Origin: an uncultured Collinsella sp.
GTDB lineage: Bacteria; Actinomycetota; Coriobacteriia; Coriobacteriales; Coriobacteriaceae
Direction of reading: 5' to 3'
DNA length: 9,858 bases
Assembly (NCBI GenBank): GCA_900547025.1
Contig: UREZ01000070.1
Span: 1-9,858 of the forward strand
The notes under the pieces were generated by a model that was not told where the DNA came from, did not search any database, and was given only the letters and a program-made list of their open reading frames with translations. The first letter of the stretch is position 1; the number at the start of each line of letters is the position of its first letter. The position numbers and the translations under genes are program-made. Of this stretch, positions 1 through 5,270 are shown in pieces.

Positions 1-27
1 GCGCGGTCGAACAAAAGGCGACCGCGC
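1..27. repeat. Perfect 9-bp inverted repeat (hairpin) at the window edge
   Basis: GCGCGGTCG (1-9) and CGACCGCGC (19-27) are perfect reverse complements around a 9-nt A-rich loop. No T-run follows on the + strand, so it is not a standard + strand terminator. It may be the tail of a structure belonging to an upstream gene outside the window, or a terminator for a gene on the other strand. The arm starts at base 1, so it could extend further to the left. Confidence 0.5.
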
Positions 28-146
28 GCACTCCTGTTAACGGACGTTTTGCCCTGCAGGGTTCGAGAAAAACGTATTACCGTACCTGCGGCATAAAGAA
101 GGTCTTAAGAAAACGAACAGGTGCGTATTAACCGATGCTTTTTCGG
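28..146. other. Non-coding upstream region
   Basis: No convincing coding region is visible between the edge hairpin and the promoter. The stretch is more AT-rich than the genes. It holds an imperfect inverted repeat, ACGTTTT (44-50) with AAAACGT (69-75), which encloses the 10-bp palindrome CCCTGCAGGG (52-61). It probably forms the upstream regulatory region of the atp operon. No function can be assigned from sequence alone. Confidence 0.5.
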
Positions 147-148
147 TT
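130..148. repeat. Inverted repeat overlapping the -35, possible operator
   Basis: AACCGA (130-135) and TCGGTT (143-148) are perfect reverse complements around a 7-nt T-rich centre. The right arm runs into the proposed -35 hexamer (147-152), so a dimeric regulator bound here could block RNA polymerase. The arms are short and chance is possible. Confidence 0.35.
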
Positions 149-174
149 GTACTTTAGCGATTGGCTCGTACAAT
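147..174 (+). promoter_or_regulatory. Candidate sigma-70-type promoter of the atp operon
   Basis: A good -10 hexamer TACAAT (169-174, 5 of 6 to consensus) lies 16 nt downstream of a weak -35 TTGTAC (147-152, TTG core only). The expected transcription start is about 181-183, which gives a leader of about 55 nt before the atpI-like ATG at 237. This is the best promoter-like site upstream of the tightly packed atp genes. The call rests on consensus matching only. Confidence 0.5.
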
Positions 175-182
175 AGTCACCA

Positions 183-215
183 ATGTTTGGCGGGAACTGT
201 TCTGTGAGGCGTTAA
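183..215 (+). CDS. Possible 10-codon leader ORF (MFGGNCSVRR)
   Basis: An ATG at 183 opens a 10-codon frame, MFGGNCSVRR, that stops with TAA at 213-215. This is 11 nt before the Shine-Dalgarno of the atpI-like gene. If transcription starts at 181-183 as the -10 predicts, the ATG is at or within two bases of the mRNA 5' end, so it would be read as a leaderless ORF. There is no Shine-Dalgarno for it. The frame ends in two adjacent arginine codons (AGG, CGT). An ORF this short can arise by chance, so this is a hypothesis. Confidence 0.2.
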   Translation: MFGGNCSVRR

Positions 216-222
216 AAAAGGA

Positions 223-239
223 AAGTGAGGACGCCAATG
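223..239 (+). promoter_or_regulatory. Ribosome binding site that decides the atpI-like start
   Basis: AAGTGAGG (223-230) lies 6 nt before ATG 237, a normal spacing. The in-frame GTG at 225 would sit inside this site and only 3 nt after AAGG (218-221), too close for initiation. ATG 237 is therefore preferred. Confidence 0.6.
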
Positions 240-548
240 TTTCAGATAGCCGATCTGCTCGCTATCGTTGCAGGCGCCATCGCGGGCGCAATTGCCTTCC
301 TTCCCTTTGTCTTTACGCTCAAGCCGGTTCTTGACGATAAACAGAATGCGGACATGCTCAAGGGTATGGTGAGTCTGGCGGTCTCGGCAATCGCCCTGCT
401 CGTCTTTACCTTGGTTGTGTTTGTGTTGTTCGGAGAGGCATTTCGCATGTTCCTCCTGGGCGAGGCGATCGGCTTCGTGGCCTTTATGGCCGCCTGCACG
501 GTTCGCGTCGCCAAGGCGCTGCGAGATCCTCATGAGGTCGAAAGGTAA
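237..548 (+). CDS. atpI: AtpI-like small membrane protein, first gene of the ATP synthase operon
   Basis: A 103-residue hydrophobic protein with three likely membrane helices (about 4-27, 44-65 and 70-92) and a basic C-terminus (AKALRDPHEVER). It sits directly ahead of atpB, where many bacteria carry atpI. AtpI proteins are not part of the finished enzyme; they are reported to help c-ring assembly and, in some species, ion supply. The name rests on position, size and topology, because I see no diagnostic motif, and classic AtpI is somewhat longer with four helices. The start is ATG 237 with AAGTGAGG 6 nt upstream. The stop is 3 nt before the atpB GTG, and the atpB ribosome binding site lies inside this gene's last codons, so the two are probably translationally coupled. 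Confidence 0.65.
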   Translation: MFQIADLLAIVAGAIAGAIAFLPFVFTLKPVLDDKQNADMLKGMVSLAVSAIALLVFTLVVFVLFGEAFRMFLLGEAIGFVAFMAACTVRVAKALRDPHEVER

Positions 549-551
549 GTC

Positions 552-1355
552 GTGGAAATTTTTGAAAAGCTGCCTGATGAGATTAATCATCTGGTTAGCG
601 AGTTCAGCTCCACCCCTGTCGTGGGCGATCTGAGCTGCGGCATCACGCAGTACTCGTTTTGGCTGATCGTCTCCACGATCGTGCTCCTGATCGTCCTGGC
701 CGTGTTCAAGAAGAAGCAGACTTTGGTTCCCAAGGGCTTCTTCGTCAACGGTTTCGAGTACATCATCGAGTACGTCGAGAACGATATCGGCAAGGGTGTC
801 GTGGGTGAGAACTGGAAGAAGCACTTCCCGTTCCTGTGCTCGCTTTTCCTGTTCATCCTGATCAACAACATGATCGGCCTGATCCCGGGAATGAAGCCCG
901 GCACCGGCGCAATCGGCTCCACCGCCGCGCTCGCCATCTTCGCCTTCGTGTACTTCATCTACTACGGATGCAAGGCTCACGGCGTGATCGGCTACATCAA
1001 GAGCCTCGCCCCGCAGGGCGTGAGCTTCCCGATGAACGTGCTCGTGTGGGTCGTCGAGCTTTTCTCGACCTTCCTGCGCCTCATCACGCTCGCCGTCCGT
1101 CTGTTCTGCAACATGTTCGCAGGACACGTGGTCATGGGCTCGTTCGCCATCATGGCGAGCATGTTCATGCAGCCGCTGCTTCAGCAGGTTTCCGCGGCCC
1201 ACGCCGTCGGCGCCCTGCCTTCGCTGGCCTGGCTTGCCATCCTCATCCTGATCTATGCGATCGAGCTTGTGGTCGGCGCCATCCAGGCTTACGTCTTCAC
1301 GGTCCTTACCGCCGTGTATGTCTCCGAGGCAGAGGAGGTCGCGGAGGAGGAGTAG
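552..1355 (+). CDS. atpB: F-type ATP synthase subunit a (proton channel)
   Basis: A 267-residue integral membrane subunit of Fo, which forms the two half-channels that pass ions to the c-ring. Hydrophobic segments lie at about 34-52, 92-112, 124-140, 160-180, 186-208 and 224-258. The essential arginine is R183 in LAVRLFCNMFAGH, equivalent to E. coli R210. The last helix, with E238 and Q245 (IQAYVFTVLTAVYV), matches the conserved C-terminal helix and is followed by an acidic tail (EEVAEEE). Length agrees with the family (E. coli 271). The start is GTG 552, with GAAAGG (540-545) 6 nt upstream inside the preceding gene. One oddity is Cys186 in the RLFxN motif, where Gly or Ala is usual. Identity is secure. 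Confidence 0.97.
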   Translation: MEIFEKLPDEINHLVSEFSSTPVVGDLSCGITQYSFWLIVSTIVLLIVLAVFKKKQTLVPKGFFVNGFEYIIEYVENDIGKGVVGENWKKHFPFLCSLFLFILINNMIGLIPGMKPGTGAIGSTAALAIFAFVYFIYYGCKAHGVIGYIKSLAPQGVSFPMNVLVWVVELFSTFLRLITLAVRLFCNMFAGHVVMGSFAIMASMFMQPLLQQVSAAHAVGALPSLAWLAILILIYAIELVVGAIQAYVFTVLTAVYVSEAEEVAEEE

Positions 1356-1479
1356 TCTTCCGTTCGCGCCTTAAAGGTAAGGCAATTCGTTAAACCGCCG
1401 GTGCCCGTACCCATGGAGCCCGGCAGTTATAAAAAGGTTATCCTGCGTGAAATAAGACACGCACGACAAAGGAGGAATC
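1356..1479 (+). promoter_or_regulatory. 124-nt spacer between atpB and atpE with a small hairpin
   Basis: This is the only long gap inside the atp gene cluster. It holds a 6-bp hairpin GCCTTA/TAAGGC with an AAGG loop (1368-1383), a weaker 5-bp pairing GCCGG/CCGGC (1397-1424), and then an A-rich stretch leading into the strong atpE ribosome binding site. TATAAA (1428-1433) lacks a good -35 at the right distance, so no internal promoter is claimed. The likely role, by analogy with E. coli, is control of mRNA processing or enhanced initiation for the many-copy c subunit. This is inference. Confidence 0.4.
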
Positions 1480-1482
1480 GTG
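1468..1482 (+). promoter_or_regulatory. Strong ribosome binding site of atpE
   Basis: AAAGGAGG (1468-1475) is the longest anti-Shine-Dalgarno match in the window. It lies 4 nt from GTG 1480, a short spacing. An in-frame TAA at 1453-1455 rules out an earlier start. Confidence 0.8.
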
Positions 1483-1674
1483 GGAGTTATCGGTTACGGT
1501 CTCGGTGTTATCGGCGCTGGTCTTGCTATCGGCCTGTCTGCTCTGGGTGCTACGGGTGCTATGGCCCGTCAGCCTGAGGTCCAGGGCCGCGTGTTCACCG
1601 TCTTCATCATGGGCTCCGCCTTCGGCGAGGCTCTGGCTCTGATCGGCTTCGTTGTCGCGCTGATCGTTAAATAG
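1480..1674 (+). CDS. atpE: F-type ATP synthase subunit c (rotor ring proteolipid)
   Basis: A 64-residue hairpin of two membrane helices (about 2-26 and 36-63) that forms the rotating Fo ring. Helix 1 carries glycine repeats for close helix packing (G5, G7, G9, G12, G14, G18). The polar loop has the classic RQP at 30-32, and helix 2 has the ion-binding carboxylate E50 (GSAFGEALALIG). The residue after it is A51 and the helix-1 site is I17, so the Gln plus Ser/Thr ligands of sodium-type rings are absent and protons are the expected ion. The protein is short (family about 70-90), lacking most of the usual N-terminal lead-in. The start is GTG 1480 after AAAGGAGG. Many codons end in T (GGT, GCT, CTG, CGT), suggesting high expression. 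Confidence 0.95.
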   Translation: MGVIGYGLGVIGAGLAIGLSALGATGAMARQPEVQGRVFTVFIMGSAFGEALALIGFVVALIVK

Positions 1675-1689
1675 CACGGAGCGTCAAGT

Positions 1690-2292
1690 ATGAATCTTTC
1701 ATCCCAGAAGAGCGCGATCGCACTCTCCGCGTCCGCGGCCGCGCTGCTCATGCCGGTTTCCGCGTTCGCCGAGGACGGCGCCGCCGGTGCGGACATCCTC
1801 ATCCCTAAGATGGCGGAGTTCATCCCGGCGCTTATCGCCTTCCTGATTATCTGGATCGTGCTGGCCAAGGTCGCCCTGCCGGGCATCATGAAAACCATGG
1901 AGGAGCGCGGCAAGAAGATCGAGGAGAGCCTCGACGAGGCCGAGAAGACCAAGCAGGAGGCTATCGCCAAGCGCGCTGAGTCCGACTCGATCGTCACCGA
2001 CGCCCGTCGTCAGGCTGCCGACATCGTTCTCGAGGCCCGTAAGGACGCCGAGTCCGAGCGCGCCCGTATCATCGAGGCTGCTCACAAGGAGGCCGAGGAG
2101 ATCATCGCCAAGGCCCATACGACCGTCGAGGACGAGCGCAAGTCCATCTACGCCGGTGCCGCGAACTCCATCGCCGACCTGTCCGTTGCCGTCGCCACCA
2201 AGATCGTGGGCGAGGCACTCGAGAACGAGGCCGAGCAGAAGAAGCTCATCGAGCGCTACATCCAGGAAGCAGGTAGCCTGAATGCCGACTAG
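1690..2292 (+). CDS. atpF: F-type ATP synthase subunit b (peripheral stalk) with signal-peptide-like N-terminus
   Basis: A 200-residue stator subunit that anchors in the membrane and reaches up to hold F1 through delta. The membrane helix is at about 43-62 (PALIAFLIIWIVLAKVALPG) and is followed by a long charged coiled coil (about 70-155, rich in E, K, R and A) and a C-terminal delta-contact region. Unusually, residues 1-27 look like a cleavable signal peptide: K7, a hydrophobic Ala/Leu core (9-20), then P22 and AFA at 25-27 before EDG. E. coli b (156 residues) has no such leader. The start is ATG 1690 with GGAG (1678-1681) 8 nt upstream; Met21 and Met41 lack ribosome binding sites. Its 3' end overlaps atpH by 11 nt. 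Confidence 0.93.
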   Translation: MNLSSQKSAIALSASAAALLMPVSAFAEDGAAGADILIPKMAEFIPALIAFLIIWIVLAKVALPGIMKTMEERGKKIEESLDEAEKTKQEAIAKRAESDSIVTDARRQAADIVLEARKDAESERARIIEAAHKEAEEIIAKAHTTVEDERKSIYAGAANSIADLSVAVATKIVGEALENEAEQKKLIERYIQEAGSLNAD

Positions 2293-2758
2293 CCGCTATC
2301 AGGACAAAGTGCTCGAGACCTACGCGCGCTCCCTTCTGGAAGCCGCCAAGGCCGAGAACCATGTGTTCGAGGACCTCGAGATGATCGAGCGCTTGGCTTC
2401 TGCCAACCCCGAGATCATCGCCGTGCTCGACACCATGTCCAAGCGCGACCAGCTCGACCTTCTTCCCAAGGTGGCAGCTGCCTTTAAGTATGTTGCCGAG
2501 GAAGACGAGGATGTAGTGGGCGTGACCGTCACCACGGCGATCCCGCTCGACGACGAGCTGCGTCAAACCATCACTAAGAAATGCGAGCAGGACTTCGGCC
2601 GCAAAGTATTCCTTATCGAGCAGGTCGACCCGTCTATCGTGGGCGGCCTGGTGCTCGAGGCCCGCGGCGAGCGTCGTGACATTTCCGTCAAGACGCAGCT
2701 GCGCATCGCGCAGGAGACCCTCGCAAACTCTGCTAATTCGTACGGAGGTGAAGCCTAA
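2282..2758 (+). CDS. atpH: F-type ATP synthase subunit delta (stator connector)
   Basis: A 158-residue subunit that joins the b stalk to the top of the F1 alpha subunits. The N-terminal helical domain begins with YARSLLEAAK, and the C-terminal half carries the family signature VDPSIVGGLVLEARGERRD followed by SVKTQLRIAQETLA. It is about 20 residues shorter than E. coli delta (177). The missing part appears to be inside the N-terminal domain: NPEIIAVLD runs almost directly into KRDQLDLLPKVAAAFKY, skipping roughly 25-28 residues normally found between these segments. The ATG at 2282 overlaps the end of atpF, with AGG (2271-2273) 8 nt upstream, so coupling to atpF translation is likely. The stop shares one base with the atpA ATG. 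Confidence 0.93.
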   Translation: MPTSRYQDKVLETYARSLLEAAKAENHVFEDLEMIERLASANPEIIAVLDTMSKRDQLDLLPKVAAAFKYVAEEDEDVVGVTVTTAIPLDDELRQTITKKCEQDFGRKVFLIEQVDPSIVGGLVLEARGERRDISVKTQLRIAQETLANSANSYGGEA

Positions 2759-4356
2759 TGTCCGAAACCCTCAATGCCCAGGATATCGCCAAGAAACTGC
2801 AGGAGCAGCTCACGAGCCTCTCCGCGACGGTCGATACGCATGAGGTTTCAACGGTCGACGAGGTAGGCGACGGCATCGCGCGCGTCTCCGGCCTCAAGAG
2901 CGCCATGGCAGGCGAGCTTCTGGAGTTCAAGAGCTCCGATACCGGTGAGACCGTCTTCGGCCTTGCCCAGAACCTTGACCGTGACGAGGTCGGCGCCGTT
3001 CTGTTTGGTGCCGTCGACTCCATCAAGGAAGGCGACGAGTGCCGCACCACTGGCCGCATTATGGATATCCCTGTGAGCCGCGCCATGCTCGGCCGCGTCG
3101 TCAATCCGCTCGGCCAGCCCATCGACGGCCTGGGCGACATCGTCGCCACGCACCGTCGCCCCATCGAGTTCAAGGCCCCCGGCGTCATCGACCGTACCCC
3201 GGTGTGTGAGCCGGTTCAGACCGGTCTGCTCGCTATCGACTCCATGGTGCCTATTGGCCGCGGTCAGCGTGAGCTCATCATCGGCGACCGTAAGACCGGT
3301 AAGACCGCCATCGCCATCGACGCTATCCTCAACCAGCGCGGCAAGGGCATGGTCTGCATCTATGTCGCCATCGGCCAGAAGGCCTCCACGGTTGCCAACA
3401 TCCGCGAGACCCTCGCTCAGCACGGTGCGCTCGACTACACCATCATCGTTTCGGCCACCGCTGCCGATTCCGCCCCTATGCAGTACATCGCGCCTATGGC
3501 CGGTGCCGCTATCGGCGAGTTCTTCATGTACAACGGTGAGGACGGCAAGCCCGCCAGCGAGACCAACCCCGGTGGCCACGTGCTCGTCATCTACGACGAC
3601 CTGTCCAAGCAGGCTGTGGCTTACCGTCAGATGTCGCTGACGCTGCATCGTCCGCCCGGACGCGAGGCCTATCCTGGCGACATCTTCTACCTGCACTCTC
3701 GTCTGCTCGAGCGTGCCGTCAAGATGTCCAAGAAGAACGGCTACGGCTCCATGACGGCACTGCCGATCATCGAGACCCAGGACGGCGACGTCTCGGCCTA
3801 CATTCCGACCAACGTCATTTCCATTACCGATGGTCAGATCTACCTGCAGTCCGAGCTCTTCTTCCAGGGTCAGCGCCCGGCAGTCGACGTGGGTATCTCC
3901 GTGTCCCGCGTCGGTGGCGATGCGCAGACCAAGGCCATGAAGCAGGTCGCCGGCAACCTCCGTCTGGACCTCGCTTCGTACCAGGAGCTCGCCGGCTTCA
4001 CGCAGTTCGGCTCCGACCTCGACGAGGCTACGCAAAAGCAGCTTACCCACGGCGCCCGCATGACCGAGCTCCTGAAGCAGCCGCGTTACAAGCCGTTTGA
4101 GGTTGGCGAGCAGATCGTTACGCTGTTCGCTGGCAACGAGGGCTTCCTGGATGACCTGGAGATCGCCGACGTGCTGCCTTTCCGTGCCGAGCTCATCGAG
4201 TACATGGACAATGGCTTTGGCTCGCTGCTCGACAAGGTTCGCGCCAAGAAGATCGATGATGACACCAAGGCTGAGCTCTTGCGCGTCATCGGCGACTTCA
4301 AGCAGCAGTTCATGGCCAAGCACCATTCGGATGTTTCTGGATCAGAGGAGAACTAA
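2758..4356 (+). CDS. atpA: F-type ATP synthase subunit alpha
   Basis: A 532-residue non-catalytic nucleotide-binding subunit of the alpha3beta3 head. It has an N-terminal helix (1-25) that binds delta, a beta-barrel (about 28-95), the P-loop GDRKTGKT (176-183), Walker B strand VLVIYDD (275-281), the conserved DLSKQAVAYRQMSL stretch, PPGREAYPGD, and the arginine finger R384 in ISVSRVGGDAQ. A segment of about 12 extra residues (about 262-273, GKPASETNPGG) sits between GEFFMYNGED and the Walker B strand, where E. coli has none. The start is ATG 2758 with a strong GGAGGTG (2744-2750) 7 nt upstream. It overlaps the atpH stop by one base (TAATG), typical of translational coupling. Identity is secure. 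Confidence 0.99.
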   Translation: MSETLNAQDIAKKLQEQLTSLSATVDTHEVSTVDEVGDGIARVSGLKSAMAGELLEFKSSDTGETVFGLAQNLDRDEVGAVLFGAVDSIKEGDECRTTGRIMDIPVSRAMLGRVVNPLGQPIDGLGDIVATHRRPIEFKAPGVIDRTPVCEPVQTGLLAIDSMVPIGRGQRELIIGDRKTGKTAIAIDAILNQRGKGMVCIYVAIGQKASTVANIRETLAQHGALDYTIIVSATAADSAPMQYIAPMAGAAIGEFFMYNGEDGKPASETNPGGHVLVIYDDLSKQAVAYRQMSLTLHRPPGREAYPGDIFYLHSRLLERAVKMSKKNGYGSMTALPIIETQDGDVSAYIPTNVISITDGQIYLQSELFFQGQRPAVDVGISVSRVGGDAQTKAMKQVAGNLRLDLASYQELAGFTQFGSDLDEATQKQLTHGARMTELLKQPRYKPFEVGEQIVTLFAGNEGFLDDLEIADVLPFRAELIEYMDNGFGSLLDKVRAKKIDDDTKAELLRVIGDFKQQFMAKHHSDVSGSEEN

Positions 4357-4361
4357 GCCCC

Positions 4362-5270
4362 ATGGCCAACCTTCGCGACATTAAGAAGCGAATCTCCTCG
4401 GTTACCACGACCAAGCAGATCACGCGCACGATGGAGATGGTCTCTACGGCCAAGATCCGTCGTGCCCTCGATCGCTCCAAGCAGGCCGAGCCCTATAAGG
4501 AGGCGCTGACCGACGTCATGTTGACGGTCGCCGGCGACGCCTCCTGTTCGGGCACCGATCCCATGCTGCAGAAGCATGAGAGCGTCAAGCATGGCCTGAT
4601 TGTCGTTATTGCCTCGGACCGCGGCCTTGCCGGCGGTTTCAATACGACGGTGGAGCGCACGGCCGAAAAGCTCGCCGCTTCTTGGGCGAACGACGGCATC
4701 GAGTGCGAGATCATCGCGTGTGGGCGCAAACCGGCCACGTATTTCCGTGACCGCGCAAACGTCGTCATGCACTTTGAGGGCAACTCCTCTGAGCCCGATT
4801 TCAATCAGGCCCGCATGATCTCCTCTCATATCTGCGATGCGTATCGTGCCGGTGAGCTTGACCGTGTCGAGCTTGTCTACCACCACGCCAAGAACCGCGT
4901 GGATCAGGAGCTTCGCGTCGAGCATCTGTTGCCGCTCGACCCCGAGATGATCGCTATGGCCCACGGTCCGCGTAAGAACGAGACCGACGCCCCTAAGCGC
5001 ATCTCGTCCACGTTCGAGTTCGTGCCCTCTCCCGAGCATGTTCTCGGCAAGCTTGTGCCGTCTTATATCCTGACGGTCATCTACCAGGCCCTGATCGATT
5101 CGGCGGCTGCCGAGCAGGGTGCACGCCGCAAGGCCATGCACTCCGCGACGGAAAACGCCACCGCGATCATCTCGACCCTTACCCGCACGTATAGTCGCGT
5201 GCGCCAGGCTTCGATCACGACCGAGATTAACGAGATCGTCGGCGGAGCCTCAGCATTGGAGGAACAGTAA
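4362..5270 (+). CDS. atpG: F-type ATP synthase subunit gamma (central rotor shaft)
   Basis: A 302-residue subunit that forms the rotating shaft inside the alpha3beta3 head and transmits c-ring rotation to the catalytic sites. The N-terminal helix (MANLRDIKKRISSVTTTKQI, then MEMVSTAKIRRA) and the C-terminal helix (ITTEINEIVGGASAL, about 285-299) form the coiled-coil shaft. The central Rossmann-like domain contains the conserved SDRGLAGGFN (85-94). It is slightly longer than E. coli gamma (about 287). The start is ATG 4362, 5 nt after the atpA stop; AGAGGAG (4344-4350) lies 11 nt upstream, a slightly long spacing. Its stop overlaps the atpD ATG by one base. Confidence 0.98.
   Translation: MANLRDIKKRISSVTTTKQITRTMEMVSTAKIRRALDRSKQAEPYKEALTDVMLTVAGDASCSGTDPMLQKHESVKHGLIVVIASDRGLAGGFNTTVERTAEKLAASWANDGIECEIIACGRKPATYFRDRANVVMHFEGNSSEPDFNQARMISSHICDAYRAGELDRVELVYHHAKNRVDQELRVEHLLPLDPEMIAMAHGPRKNETDAPKRISSTFEFVPSPEHVLGKLVPSYILTVIYQALIDSAAAEQGARRKAMHSATENATAIISTLTRTYSRVRQASITTEINEIVGGASALEEQ

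Noticed and set aside
52..72. tRNA T-arm-like GGTTCGAG near 60-67
   Set aside because: The flanking bases cannot form the T-arm stem and no acceptor or anticodon arm is visible.
225..548. GTG 225 as the start of the atpI-like gene
   Set aside because: The GTG lies inside the AAGTGAGG that serves ATG 237 and is too close to the AAGG upstream.
177..1202. 341-codon open frame on the - strand opposite atpI-like and atpB
   Set aside because: In register with both sense genes, and its His/Asp/Glu-rich translation is the usual antisense artefact of such codon use.
1400..1435. Internal promoter before atpE with TATAAA at 1428-1433
   Set aside because: No -35-like sequence lies at 16-18 nt upstream, so the -10 match alone is not enough.
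1413..1600. ATG 1413 as a small gene in the atpB-atpE spacer
   Set aside because: It has no ribosome binding site, runs out of frame into atpE, and gives an Arg-rich translation with no family character.
2848..4326. 492-codon open frame on the - strand opposite atpA
   Set aside because: Same in-register antisense effect; the sense strand encodes an unmistakable AtpA.
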